Assembly (NCBI RefSeq): GCF_014195655.1
Contig: NZ_JACICD010000013.1
Span: forward strand, 40,114 to 104,113
Source of the DNA: Ancylobacter tetraedralis
Lineage (GTDB): Bacteria > Pseudomonadota > Alphaproteobacteria > Rhizobiales > Xanthobacteraceae
Length of the DNA: 64,000 nucleotides
Reading direction: 5' to 3'
The notes below the pieces were generated by a model. The model searched no databases and had not been told where the DNA came from. It worked only from the letters and a program-made list of their open reading frames with translations. Positions 1 through 8,600 of this stretch are shown here, one piece after another; within the stretch, counting starts at the first letter, position 1, and each line of letters opens with the position of its first letter. Position numbers and translations under genes: made by a program.

Positions 1-708
1 CTGACGCTCACCTGCCCGCCATCGCTCACCGCCATCGCCGGCGCCGACGCGCTGACCCACGCTATCGAGGCCTTCACGGCCGGCCGGCGCCCGCCCTCGG
101 CGGAACTGGCGCAGACGCATGTCTTCATCGGCAAAAGCGCGCTGACCGACCATTTCGCGCTGCTCGCCATCCGGCTTCTGGGCCGCAGCCTGGAGCGGGC
201 CTGGCGCGACGGCTCCGACGAGGAGGCACGGGCGGATGTGATGATGGCGGCGCTGGCCGCCGGCTGCGCCTTCGGCACGGCGGGAACGGCGGCGGCGCAC
301 GCCATCCAGTATCCGGTCGGCGCCCTGACCCATACCGCGCACGGCCTCGGCGTCGCGACCATGCTGCCCTATGTGATGCGCTTTAACCGCGAGGCCGCGC
401 GCGATGAGATGGCCGAGATCGCCCTCGCGCTCGGCCTGCCAGGGCACGGCCGCTCGCCGGCGGCGCTGGCGGATGCCGCCATCGAGGAAGTGACGCGCCT
501 GTTCGCCGCCATCGGCATTCCCACGACGCTGGCCGAACTCGGGCTGCCCGCCGACAGGCTGGCCTGGACCGCCGAGCAGGCGCTGGGCATCGAACGCCTG
601 ATCAAGAACAACCCGCGCCCGGTCGGCCCGGCGGACATGGCCCGCCTCATCGACGCCGCCTATCGCGGCGATGCCACCGCCCCGGCCCTCGTCCTCGCAC
701 AGGATTGA
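1..708 (+). CDS. Iron-containing alcohol dehydrogenase, C-terminal part (5' cut by window edge)
   Basis: The reading frame is open from the first base, so the N-terminal nucleotide-binding half lies outside the window. The visible 235 residues carry the group III alcohol dehydrogenase signature GADALTHAIEAF (about residues 14-25) and the later metal-region sequence AHGLGVATMLPY. These belong to the all-helical C-terminal domain that holds Fe2+ or Zn2+. The family oxidises or reduces small alcohols and aldehydes with NAD(P)H. The stop overlaps the region just before an aldehyde dehydrogenase start, so the pair probably forms a two-step alcohol-to-acid route, for example 4-hydroxybutyrate to succinate semialdehyde to succinate. 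The exact substrate cannot be read from the sequence. Confidence 0.9.
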   Translation: MTLTCPPSLTAIAGADALTHAIEAFTAGRRPPSAELAQTHVFIGKSALTDHFALLAIRLLGRSLERAWRDGSDEEARADVMMAALAAGCAFGTAGTAAAHAIQYPVGALTHTAHGLGVATMLPYVMRFNREAARDEMAEIALALGLPGHGRSPAALADAAIEEVTRLFAAIGIPTTLAELGLPADRLAWTAEQALGIERLIKNNPRPVGPADMARLIDAAYRGDATAPALVLAQD

Positions 709-713
709 CGCTC

Positions 714-2201
714 ATGAATGTCGCAACGCCCTCCCCCCTCACTGCCGGTGCCCCGGCCATCGATCCGGCCGCCGGCGCCCGCGGCCTCTATATTGGCGGG
801 CAATGGCTGTGGCCGGCGGATCGCCCCGCCATCGCGGTGATCGATCCTTCCACGGGCGAGCGCCTTGCGCAGGTTCCCGATGCCGGCACGCCGGAGGCCG
901 CCGCCGCGGTGGAAGCCGCCGCCACGGCCGCCCCCGGCTGGCGCGCCACCCCGCCGCGCCGTCGCTCGGAAATCCTGCGCCGCTGTTTCGAGCTGATGAG
1001 CGCGCGGGCGGAGGATCTGGCCCGCCTGATCTCGCTGGAAAACGGCAAGGCGCTGCGCGATGCGCGCGGCGAGGTGGCCTATGCCGCCGAGTTCTTCCGC
1101 TGGAACGCCGAGGAGGCGGTGCGGATTTCCGGCGATTTCGCGCTCTCGCCGGCGGGCGGCAACCACATCATCGTCGATTACGAGCCGGTCGGCATCTGTG
1201 TGCTGATCACCCCGTGGAACTTCCCCGCCGCCATGGCGACGCGCAAGATCGCCCCGGCGCTGGCGGCGGGCTGCACGGTGGTGCTGAAGCCGGCCAGCGA
1301 GACGCCGCTCACCGCCTATGCGCTCGCCGCGCTCTATGAGGAGGCGGGCGTGCCGCCCGGCGTCGTCAACGTGCTCACCACCTCCACGCCTGGCCCGGTG
1401 ACAGCGGCGATGCTGGCGGACCCACGGGTGCGCAAGCTCTCCTTCACCGGCTCGACGCCGGTCGGGCGCGCGCTGCTGGCGGAAGCGGCGAAGAACGTGA
1501 TCGGCTGCTCGATGGAGCTGGGCGGCAACGCGCCGCTCATCGTGTTCGACGATGCCGACATCGAGGTGGCGCTGGAAGGCGCCATGCTGGCCAAGATGCG
1601 CAATGCCGGGGAAGCCTGCACCGCCGCCAACCGCATCTACGTTCAGGCGGGGATCCATGATCGTTTCGTCACCGAACTGACCGCGCGCATGGCAGCCCTG
1701 AAGGTCGGCCCCGGGCCGGAGGCGGGCACCGAGTGCGGGCCGATGATCACCGCGAAGGCGGTCGACAAGATCGAGCGGCTGGTGGACGACGCGCTGGGGC
1801 GCGGGGCGCGCCTGCTCTGCGGCGGCACGCGCCCGGAGGGGCCCGGCTTCTTCTATCCGCCGACCGTGCTGGTGGATGTGCCGGGCGACGCCGTCATGGG
1901 GGGCGAGGAGATTTTCGGCCCGGTGGCCGCGATCAGCCGCTTCGAGACCGAGGAGGAGGCGATCGCCCGCGCAAACGCCACCGAATACGGCCTCGCCGCC
2001 TATGTGTTCACCCGCGATCTGGCGCGCGGCCTGCGGGTGTCGCGGCGGATCGAGACCGGCATGGTCGGGCTCAACCGAGGCCTCGTCTCCGATCCGGCGG
2101 CGCCGTTCGGCGGCACCAAGCAATCGGGCCTCGGCCGCGAGGGCGGCGCCCATGGCGTGCTGGAATTCCTGGAGGCAAAATACATCGCCACCACGCTCTG
2201 A
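714..2201 (+). CDS. gabD: NAD(P)-dependent aldehyde dehydrogenase, succinate-semialdehyde dehydrogenase-like
   Basis: This 495-residue protein has the full length of the ALDH superfamily. The catalytic cysteine is Cys302 in GEACTA and the general-base glutamate is Glu268 in ELGGNAP. The cofactor loop FTGSTPVGR and the PWNFP motif are also present. The overall pattern ([28 protein letters not shown]) is closest to the GabD/SSADH branch, which oxidises succinate semialdehyde to succinate, but related aldehydes are possible. I chose ATG 714 because AGGA sits nine bases upstream. A TTG at 705 overlapping the previous stop is an alternative. It is probably co-transcribed with the upstream alcohol dehydrogenase. 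Confidence 0.88.
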   Translation: MNVATPSPLTAGAPAIDPAAGARGLYIGGQWLWPADRPAIAVIDPSTGERLAQVPDAGTPEAAAAVEAAATAAPGWRATPPRRRSEILRRCFELMSARAEDLARLISLENGKALRDARGEVAYAAEFFRWNAEEAVRISGDFALSPAGGNHIIVDYEPVGICVLITPWNFPAAMATRKIAPALAAGCTVVLKPASETPLTAYALAALYEEAGVPPGVVNVLTTSTPGPVTAAMLADPRVRKLSFTGSTPVGRALLAEAAKNVIGCSMELGGNAPLIVFDDADIEVALEGAMLAKMRNAGEACTAANRIYVQAGIHDRFVTELTARMAALKVGPGPEAGTECGPMITAKAVDKIERLVDDALGRGARLLCGGTRPEGPGFFYPPTVLVDVPGDAVMGGEEIFGPVAAISRFETEEEAIARANATEYGLAAYVFTRDLARGLRVSRRIETGMVGLNRGLVSDPAAPFGGTKQSGLGREGGAHGVLEFLEAKYIATTL

Positions 2202-2216
2202 CCGCGAGCCTCACGC

Positions 2217-3050
2217 ATGGCCGACCCGTTCCGCACCCGCGACCACGTGGCCGATTTCGACCGGCACGTGGCCGCCTATGCCGCCCGCAGCACGGCCACG
2301 CGCGCGCGGCTGCCCATGCGCGCGGACCTCGCCTATGGCCCCTCGCCCGCCGAGCGGCTCGACCTGTTCTTCCCGCCGCAGGGCGCGAGCGGCGCGGTGC
2401 ACCTGTTCATCCACGGCGGCTACTGGCGGATGTTCACGAAGGAGGACTTCTCCTTCGTCGCCGAGACGGTGACGCAGGCCGGCGCCATCGCGGTGATCAT
2501 CGATTATGCGCGGATGCCCTCCGTGCGGATGGAAACCGTGGTGGCGCAGGTGCGGCGCGCGCGGGACTGGATCACCGGGCATATTGGCGCGCTGGGCGGC
2601 GATCCGGCCCGGCTGACGGTCAGCGGCCATTCGGCCGGCGCGCACCTCGCCGCGCTTCTGTTCGACGACCGCCAGCCGGCGACCCTCCATGGCGCCCTGC
2701 TGCTGAGCGGCCTCTATGACCTCGCCCCGCTGCAGGCCTCGTTCCTGAAGGAGCTGATCGCCCTCACGGATGCGGAAGTCACCCGCTTCAGCCCGCTCCG
2801 CCGCGACTATGGCGCGCAAGCGCGGGGCAATCCGCGCGTCGAATTGCTGGTCGGGGAGCGCGAGACGCCCCCGTTCCACGCCCAGGCGGACGCGTTCGCG
2901 GCCCATCTCGCCGGTGCCGGCCTGATGGCCGAGCGATCGACCATGGAAGGGGCCGACCATATGAGCATCGTTGCCGATCTCGGAACGCCCGGCACGCCAA
3001 CCGCCCGTCGTCTTGCCGGCCTCCTCGCCGGCCCGCATTCTGCCTCTTAA
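2217..3050 (+). CDS. Alpha/beta hydrolase, kynurenine-formamidase/esterase-like
   Basis: A 277-residue soluble alpha/beta hydrolase. HGGYW at residues 66-70 forms the oxyanion-hole motif typical of the arylformamidase/carboxylesterase group. GHSAG at 137-141 supplies the nucleophile Ser139. A C-terminal GADHMS histidine and an aspartate/glutamate in VGERETPPF complete a plausible triad. It starts 15 bases after the aldehyde dehydrogenase stop, so it is likely the third gene of the same operon. HGGYW is shared by BNA7-type kynurenine formamidases, but no other kynurenine-pathway gene is visible here, so I do not assign that substrate. Confidence 0.85.
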   Translation: MADPFRTRDHVADFDRHVAAYAARSTATRARLPMRADLAYGPSPAERLDLFFPPQGASGAVHLFIHGGYWRMFTKEDFSFVAETVTQAGAIAVIIDYARMPSVRMETVVAQVRRARDWITGHIGALGGDPARLTVSGHSAGAHLAALLFDDRQPATLHGALLLSGLYDLAPLQASFLKELIALTDAEVTRFSPLRRDYGAQARGNPRVELLVGERETPPFHAQADAFAAHLAGAGLMAERSTMEGADHMSIVADLGTPGTPTARRLAGLLAGPHSAS

Positions 3051-3152
3051 GCCGACGGATTATCGTCATCCCGCTTGAAGGGAGACCGCTTAAGAGTGTG
3101 AATCAGCGGAAGAGGACGTGCCGTCCCCCGGCACGCAGGCAGGAAGATGGGA

Positions 3153-3593
3153 ATGAGTGGAATGATCCAGACGACGCTATGGGTGGCCGCGGGCGGCGCG
3201 ATCGGCAGCGTGGCGCGCTTCTGGATCGCCCTGCTGATGGCGCCCTACAGCCGGGACCTGCCATGGGGCACGATGCTCATCAATGTCGTCGGCTCCTTCG
3301 TCATCTCCTTCTTCGCCACGCTGACCATCGAACAGGGGCGCTATCCCGCGCCGGAGCTGTGGCGCATCGGCGTCATGGTCGGCATCTGCGGCGGATTCAC
3401 CACTTTTTCCTCGTTCAGCTTCCAGACGCTGGAGCTGATCCGCGCCGGTGCGCCGGGACGGGCGATGCTCAACATCGTCCTCTCGGTGGCGCTGTGCCTC
3501 ATCGCGGTGTCGCTCGGCTATGTCGCCGCCGAGCGGCTCAATGGCGGCGTGCCGCAGCTGACCGAGACGCAGGTGGAGGAAGAGACGGCATGA
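3153..3593 (+). CDS. crcB: Fluoride efflux channel CrcB/Fluc
   Basis: A small, four-helix membrane protein of about 146 residues with the diagnostic Fluc motifs [22 protein letters not shown] and [12 protein letters not shown]. The TTFSSFS segment carries the phenylalanine and polar track that conducts F-. Fluc proteins act as dual-topology homodimers that expel fluoride. The start at 3153 is preferred over ATG 3147 because AGGAAG ends directly before 3147 and is correctly spaced for 3153. I looked upstream for the fluoride (crcB-motif) riboswitch and saw no match. Confidence 0.93.
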   Translation: MSGMIQTTLWVAAGGAIGSVARFWIALLMAPYSRDLPWGTMLINVVGSFVISFFATLTIEQGRYPAPELWRIGVMVGICGGFTTFSSFSFQTLELIRAGAPGRAMLNIVLSVALCLIAVSLGYVAAERLNGGVPQLTETQVEEETA

Positions 3594-3608
3594 GCGGACG
3601 CGCGCGGA

Positions 3609-3624
3609 ACCCGCACACGCGGGT
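3609..3624. terminator. Short hairpin between convergent crcB and glycosyltransferase genes
   Basis: A six-base perfect stem (ACCCGC/GCGGGT) with an ACAC loop sits in the 39-base gap between two converging genes. There is no U-tract on either side, so a terminator role is only suggested by position. Confidence 0.35.
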
Positions 3625-3632
3625 CTCCCGCC

Positions 3633-5033
3633 TCAGCGCCGCGCCGCCGGCTCGGGAATGAGCTGGTCGTAGAGCGCGGAGAGCCGCGCCCGATAGCGCT
3701 CTTCCGAGAACAGCGCGGCCTGCGCCCGCCCGCGCCCCGACAGCGCGGCGCGCAGGTCCGCATCAACCGACAGGGTCTTGATGGCATCGGCGATGGCGCG
3801 GGGGTCATAGGGGTCGACCAGCAGCGCGGCATTGCCCGCCACTTCCGGGATCGAGGCGGTGTTGGAACTGATCACCGGCGTGCCGAGCGACATCGCCTCC
3901 AGCACCGGCAGGCCGAACCCCTCATAGAGCGAGGGAAACACCAGCGCCTTGGCGCCGCGGATCAGGCTCACCAGCAGGGGAAACGGCGCGTAGTCGAAGC
4001 GCCGCACCCGGTCGCGCACGAAGGTGAGGTTGTCCAGCTGTTCGAGATAGCGGTTCGAGCCTTCGTTGAGGAAGCGCAGCTCCTCGCCGGCCTTCCACGC
4101 CGTCTTGCCCAGCAGCACCAGCGGTTCGCTCACCTGCGAGGCGAGATAGGCCTCGATCAGGCGGGAGATGTTCTTCTTCGGCTCGATCGCGCCGAAGAAC
4201 AGGAAATAACCCTTATAGGGAAGTCCGAAGGCCCCCTCCACTTCCTCGCGCACCAGGTCATCGCTCTTGTCGGCGTATTTCCTCGGGATCGACACCGCCT
4301 GATAGGTGTTGGTGATCTTCTCCTCGGGGTAGCCGAACAGATCGACGATGTCGCGCTTGGACGCCTCCGAGACGGTGACGATATGGTCGGCGCGCTTGAG
4401 CACGCCCTCGATCAGGCGCTTGTAGAACTTCTTGTTGTCGAGCGTGGTGAAGGGCAGGCGCAGCGGCACCAGGTCGTGCAGCGTGTAGATGTTGCGCGTG
4501 CCCGGCAGGCGGATGGGCAGCGGATAGGTCCAGTGCATCAGGTCCGGCCGCGTCACCCCGCTCACCGAGAGGAAGTGCTTATAGGCGTGGAAATGCCAGT
4601 AGCTGCGCGAGAACAGTTCCGGCGCGTTCCAGATGCGGTCGTAATGGGGCAGGCGCGACTGGAAGGCACGGCTGATCACCCGGCCGGACAAGGGCACGTC
4701 GCGCGCGCGGATGCCCATGGGCGAGGTGCACAGCTGCGCCAGCCGCCGGCCGGCCTCCAGCAGGAAGGAGGGCGAGCCGACATTGGGATCGAAGAAGGAG
4801 ATTTCCCGCAGCAGGGGGTCGGCGCTGGGAGAGGCGCGCGTGCCGTAGAGAATCTCCGTCCTATAGCCGAGGTCGCCGCAGGCGAAGCTGAGGTTGCGGG
4901 CATAGGTGGCGACGCCGGTGCCCGCCTCCAGGGCGAGGTTGTAGCCGTCGATCATCACGCTGCCGCGCCCGCCGGGGCGAACCCTCGTCACGGGCGGCGC
5001 GCCAAGCCCTTCCTCGTCACCCCGCAACCGCAT
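3633..5033 (-). CDS. Glycosyltransferase family 4, capsule locus
   Basis: About 466 residues with two Rossmann-like domains of the GT-B fold. The C-terminal half has [18 protein letters not shown] and the donor-binding E-x7-E segment [20 protein letters not shown], which define retaining GT4 transferases. The N-terminus begins with [22 protein letters not shown] after a 26-residue lead. I used ATG 5033, which has AGAGG upstream and overlaps the preceding pyruvyltransferase stop by 17 bases. ATG 4955 is possible but lacks a ribosome site. It is the last gene of a minus-strand run with a pyruvyltransferase and manC, so it probably transfers a hexose such as mannose into the capsule repeat. The actual sugar is unknown. 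Confidence 0.88.
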   Translation of the reverse strand: MRLRGDEEGLGAPPVTRVRPGGRGSVMIDGYNLALEAGTGVATYARNLSFACGDLGYRTEILYGTRASPSADPLLREISFFDPNVGSPSFLLEAGRRLAQLCTSPMGIRARDVPLSGRVISRAFQSRLPHYDRIWNAPELFSRSYWHFHAYKHFLSVSGVTRPDLMHWTYPLPIRLPGTRNIYTLHDLVPLRLPFTTLDNKKFYKRLIEGVLKRADHIVTVSEASKRDIVDLFGYPEEKITNTYQAVSIPRKYADKSDDLVREEVEGAFGLPYKGYFLFFGAIEPKKNISRLIEAYLASQVSEPLVLLGKTAWKAGEELRFLNEGSNRYLEQLDNLTFVRDRVRRFDYAPFPLLVSLIRGAKALVFPSLYEGFGLPVLEAMSLGTPVISSNTASIPEVAGNAALLVDPYDPRAIADAIKTLSVDADLRAALSGRGRAQAALFSEERYRARLSALYDQLIPEPAARR

Positions 5034-6108
5034 GGACCTCTGCAACCCGCCCGCGCTGCGGCGCGCCGCCGCCATGGGCGTAGGGAATGTCGCGGATCAG
5101 CGGATGCTCGAAGATGGTCTGGCCCTTTGGCGCGGCGATCGGGGCGACATCGATCGGCAGCGCGGCGATGAGCGGATCGATATCGAACGTGACCGGCTTC
5201 CACGCGGTATCGATCGACCAGATCAGGTGCTCCCAATCGGTTCGCTTGTTGCGGCGCTGCACATAGACGGGAATGCGCGGAATGCCCATGCCGAGATAGA
5301 GATCGGTGATGCGCAGGTCGAAGCCGTCATCGGGGTCCATGACGCGGCCGATCAGCCCATCCGGCGCGCCGCGCGGGGCGAAATAGAGGCAGGGAATGCC
5401 ATAGCTCTCGGCAAACACCATGCCGTGCAGGCTGGTGGAGACGAGGCGCTTGCAGGACAGGATCTCGTCCAGCTTGGCCCGCATCGAGGCGGCGCTGATC
5501 TCGGTCAGCGTGTTGATGATGCGCACGCTGCCGGCCAGTTCCGGGGGGATGTGGTAGCGGTCATAGGTCTCGCGCGGCTTGGCGTCGAGCGAGCGGTCGG
5601 CGAGATCGGAGAGATGGACGATGACCCCGACCTCGTACTTCTTCTCCAGCGCGGGATTGTAGAAGCGCGGCAGCGCCCAGACCGGATCGCCGAAGACCGG
5701 CGCGCCGACCGCGTTCGCCTCGCCGAGGATGGCGCGGCTCACCGGTCCGCGCGTGGCATGCACCCGGTAGCGGGTCGCCGGATCGGGCACGAAGGGAATG
5801 CGCTCGCCCTCGCCGCCGGTGTTGAGATAGCGCGACGAGCCCGTGCCCCAGACGCTGATGTCGCCGCCCTTGAGATTCTGCGCGATGGTTCCGACCGCCG
5901 ACATGCGGGTCGAGGTGGCATCATGCGCCTGGTGGATGATGGGCTTGCCCGAAAGCAGGGCGACCATGACCGGGGAGAGGGCGTCGCCCAGGTTCAGGTA
6001 GTTCTGCACCCGCGTGGCGGCCACCCAGGACAGCGGCACGACGCCGGTGTCGCGCACGATCTCGCGCAGCGAAGGTTGCTTGCGCAGCGAAGAAGATTGC
6101 TGGAGCAC
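5017..6108 (-). CDS. Polysaccharide pyruvyl transferase family protein (single domain)
   Basis: A 363-residue cytosolic protein of the polysaccharide pyruvyl transferase family (PF04230-type), which transfers pyruvate from phosphoenolpyruvate onto sugars as a ketal. The N-terminal NLGD (residues 39-42) in YLNLGDALSP, the WGTGSSRYLN segment, and the C-terminal STSLHGMVFAESYGIPCLYF are the recognisable motifs. It starts with GTG at 6108, supported by AGAGGA upstream. It is clearly paralogous to both halves of the double-domain protein at 10015-12249, sharing the closing TDW and W-x-P elements. The gene lies 22 bases after manC and overlaps the next glycosyltransferase, forming one operon. Confidence 0.88.
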   Translation of the reverse strand: MLQQSSSLRKQPSLREIVRDTGVVPLSWVAATRVQNYLNLGDALSPVMVALLSGKPIIHQAHDATSTRMSAVGTIAQNLKGGDISVWGTGSSRYLNTGGEGERIPFVPDPATRYRVHATRGPVSRAILGEANAVGAPVFGDPVWALPRFYNPALEKKYEVGVIVHLSDLADRSLDAKPRETYDRYHIPPELAGSVRIINTLTEISAASMRAKLDEILSCKRLVSTSLHGMVFAESYGIPCLYFAPRGAPDGLIGRVMDPDDGFDLRITDLYLGMGIPRIPVYVQRRNKRTDWEHLIWSIDTAWKPVTFDIDPLIAALPIDVAPIAAPKGQTIFEHPLIRDIPYAHGGGAPQRGRVAEVHAVAG

Positions 6109-6130
6109 GTCGCTGTTCCTCTTCTGTTGA

Positions 6131-7582
6131 TCAGGTCAGCGCGACGGCCACAGCGGCCGGAACGCGGTTATACACGTCGTCGAGGCGCACGATGTCGTCC
6201 TCGCCGAGATAGGAGCCGACCTGCACCTCGATGAGTTCGAGCGGGATGCGTCCCGGATTGGTCAGGCGATGGACCGCGCCGAGCGGGATGTAGGTCGATT
6301 CGTTTTCCTGCAGCATGAACACCTTCTCGTTCACCGTGACCTCGGCCGTGCCGTGCACGACGATCCAGTGCTCGGAGCGGTGATGGTGCTTCTGCAGCGA
6401 GAGGCGCTCGCCGGGATCGACGATGATCTTCTTCACGCGGAAGCGGCCACCGAGATTGATGGTCTCGTAGCTGCCCCACGGGCGGTGCATCCGCGGGTGC
6501 TCATGGGCCTCGTTGCGCCGCTCGGCCTTGAGCGCGGAGACGAGGTGCTTGACCTCCTCGGAGCGCTCGGACGGCATGACCAGCACCGCGTCGCCGGTGG
6601 CGACGATCGACAGGCCGCTCACGCCGATCGCCGCGATCAGCGGCCCGTCGGAATGGACATAGCAATTCTCGGTGTCGATCATCCGCACCGGGCCGCGCTG
6701 GGCATTGCCGGACACGTCCGTCTCGGCAATCTCGCGCATCGCGTTCCAGCTGCCGACATCGGACCAGGGGAAGCTGCCCTCGACCACGGCGGCGCGGCTG
6801 GTGCGCTCCAGCACGGCATAGTCGATCGACAGGCTCGGGGCGGCGTGGAAATCGGCCCCCAGCCGGCAGAAGCCGAGGTCGCTCTTGGCATTGCTGAGGG
6901 CGCGGCGCACCGCGTCGACGATCTCGGGCTCGAAGCTCTCGGCCTCCTCGAGCATCACATGCGCGGGGAACAGGAAATTGCCCGAGTTCCAGAGATAGCC
7001 GGCTTCGATATAGTCCCGCGCCTTCTCGACGCTCGGCTTCTCGGCGAAGGCCTCGACAAGGGCGGCTGCGCCCCCGTTCAGCGCGGCACCGCGTCGGATA
7101 TAGCCATAGGAGGTGCGCGGCTCGGTCGGCGTGATGCCGAAGGTGACGATATGGCCGAGATTGGCGGCACCGACCGCCTTGTGGCAGGCCTCGTGGAACG
7201 CGAACGTGTCGCCGATGACGTGGTCGGCCGCGAGCACCAGCAGCGTCGCCTCCGTTCCGTGCAGGCGCTGGGCGAGCAGCGTCGCCGCCAGCAGGGCGGG
7301 CGCCGAATCGCGCCGCGCCGGCTCCAGAAGCACGGTCGGCTCGATGCCGATGTCGCGCGCCTGGCGCTGGGCGAAGAAGCGGAATTCCTCATTGGTCACG
7401 ATGATCGGCGAGGCGAAGGTCGCGCCCGGCGCGACGCGCTGCAACGTGTCCTGATAGAGCGTCGCGCCCGAGGTCGAGAGCGGCAGGAACTGCTTGGGCA
7501 GGGAATCGCGCGAGATCGGCCAGAGCCGGGTGCCGGATCCACCCGCGAGAATGACAGGGACGATCTTGGAGCCAGCGGCCAT
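6131..7582 (-). CDS. manC: Mannose-1-phosphate guanylyltransferase / mannose-6-phosphate isomerase
   Basis: A 483-residue bifunctional enzyme of the ManC/XanB/CpsB type. The nucleotidyltransferase domain opens with the signature AGGSGTRLWPISRD followed by LPKQFLPL (residues about 13-35). The C-terminal type II PMI cupin begins at RPWGSYE and carries HHHRSEHWIVV with its metal-binding histidines. The enzyme makes GDP-mannose from mannose-1-phosphate and GTP, and the cupin interconverts fructose-6-P and mannose-6-P. The start has GGAGAG upstream. It is first in the manC-pyruvyltransferase-glycosyltransferase operon and points to a mannose- or mannose-derived sugar in the capsule. Confidence 0.95.
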   Translation of the reverse strand: MAAGSKIVPVILAGGSGTRLWPISRDSLPKQFLPLSTSGATLYQDTLQRVAPGATFASPIIVTNEEFRFFAQRQARDIGIEPTVLLEPARRDSAPALLAATLLAQRLHGTEATLLVLAADHVIGDTFAFHEACHKAVGAANLGHIVTFGITPTEPRTSYGYIRRGAALNGGAAALVEAFAEKPSVEKARDYIEAGYLWNSGNFLFPAHVMLEEAESFEPEIVDAVRRALSNAKSDLGFCRLGADFHAAPSLSIDYAVLERTSRAAVVEGSFPWSDVGSWNAMREIAETDVSGNAQRGPVRMIDTENCYVHSDGPLIAAIGVSGLSIVATGDAVLVMPSERSEEVKHLVSALKAERRNEAHEHPRMHRPWGSYETINLGGRFRVKKIIVDPGERLSLQKHHHRSEHWIVVHGTAEVTVNEKVFMLQENESTYIPLGAVHRLTNPGRIPLELIEVQVGSYLGEDDIVRLDDVYNRVPAAVAVALT

Positions 7583-7784
7583 CGATTGCTCTCCTCACAT
7601 GGGGGAAGGTGATGTTCGGTAGATCGACTTGATCATATACCGGCACTTCGCACTTGCGAGATAGTATACACGCGACAAAATACGTCAACACAAATGTCGT
7701 TCTTGAAATTACCCCAATATTTGCTAGCTATTATTATTCAATTTTGAAGAAAAATTGCTCAATACGCAGAATAATATATTTCGT
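7583..7784. promoter_or_regulatory. AT-rich island upstream of manC
   Basis: About 200 bases of markedly AT-rich sequence between manC and the short-chain reductase, both on the minus strand, in an otherwise GC-rich window. It contains TATATTTCG at 7775-7783, one base off the TATATTTCA word found in other islands. A TATCGAT lies just beyond, at 7794-7800, inside the end of the reductase gene. The region must hold the manC promoter. I cannot place -35/-10 boxes with confidence. Confidence 0.5.
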
Positions 7785-8600
7785 CTATTTTGCTATCGAT
7801 ACGTCTTCAAGTGCGGCGGCGGCATCAACCGGCCGAATATTCGCTGTGAAGAACCGCTGCAGCACGGCGTCCCGCACCATCGCCGGCACGCAGCGCCCGA
7901 GCCCGATGAGGGCGACCAGCGGCCACGGAAACGCGATGGAGCGCGCCCCTCGATCGCTGGCATGGGCGATGGCGATCGCGGCACGTTCGGCGCTCCATTC
8001 CAGCGGGCGCCAGCCGCGATAATCGCGGCTCATGCCCGTGGCGATAAAGCCGGGACAGGCCAGCGTGAGGCGCACGCCCGCGGCCCCCAGCACCGGACGA
8101 AGCGCCTCGCCAAAGGCGATGAGGCCGGCCTTGGTGGCGCTGTAGGTCGGCTGGTCCGGCAGCGGCATACGCCCCGCCAGCGAGGCGACCAGCACCACGC
8201 GCCCGGTCCCGCGCGCGCGCATCGGGTCGATGAGCGGCAGCACCGTCGCCACCGCGCCCTCGAAATTGGTGCGGATCTGCGCCAGCACTTCGTCCAGCCG
8301 CTCCGCCTGCCCCTCGCGGCCCAGGCTTGCCTCGACGCCGGCATTGGCGATGACGGTGTCGATCGGTGTGTGCGCGTCGATCTCGGCAATAAGTGTGGCG
8401 AGCGCCTCGCTCGCGCGCACGTCCATCGGCACGACGCGGACCGTGGCCCCGCGCGCGCGGCATTCCAGCGCCACCCGCTCCAGCCGCGCCGCATCGCGGG
8501 CGATGAGAAGCAGCGCGATGGCCGGCGCGGCATAGTGGCGGGCCAGCGCGGCGCCGAGGCCGCTGGACGCGCCGGTGATGAGGATGTGGCGCGCGTTCAT
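7785..8600 (-). CDS. rkpH: Short-chain dehydrogenase/reductase, RkpH-like
   Basis: A classical SDR of 271 residues. The cofactor motif GASSGLG is at 10-16, the NAG motif at 86-88, and the catalytic Ser140, Tyr153 and Lys157 lie in YSATK. Its start overlaps the end of the kpsS-like gene in an ATGA arrangement, so the two are translationally coupled. In the Sinorhizobium rkp-1 region an SDR (RkpH) accompanies the fatty-acid-synthase-like RkpA and the oxoamine synthase RkpG, and the same set is present here. I infer that it reduces a keto group on the lipid made by those enzymes. The gene symbol rests on this context as much as on sequence. Confidence 0.82.
   Translation of the reverse strand: MNARHILITGASSGLGAALARHYAAPAIALLLIARDAARLERVALECRARGATVRVVPMDVRASEALATLIAEIDAHTPIDTVIANAGVEASLGREGQAERLDEVLAQIRTNFEGAVATVLPLIDPMRARGTGRVVLVASLAGRMPLPDQPTYSATKAGLIAFGEALRPVLGAAGVRLTLACPGFIATGMSRDYRGWRPLEWSAERAAIAIAHASDRGARSIAFPWPLVALIGLGRCVPAMVRDAVLQRFFTANIRPVDAAAALEDVSIAK

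Noticed and set aside
660..2153. Long minus-strand frame opposite the aldehyde dehydrogenase
   Set aside because: It is low-complexity and antisense to a gene with all catalytic residues, so it is a frame shadow.
3051..3152. Possible fluoride riboswitch upstream of crcB
   Set aside because: The conserved crcB-motif helices and pseudoknot words are not present in the 100 bases upstream.
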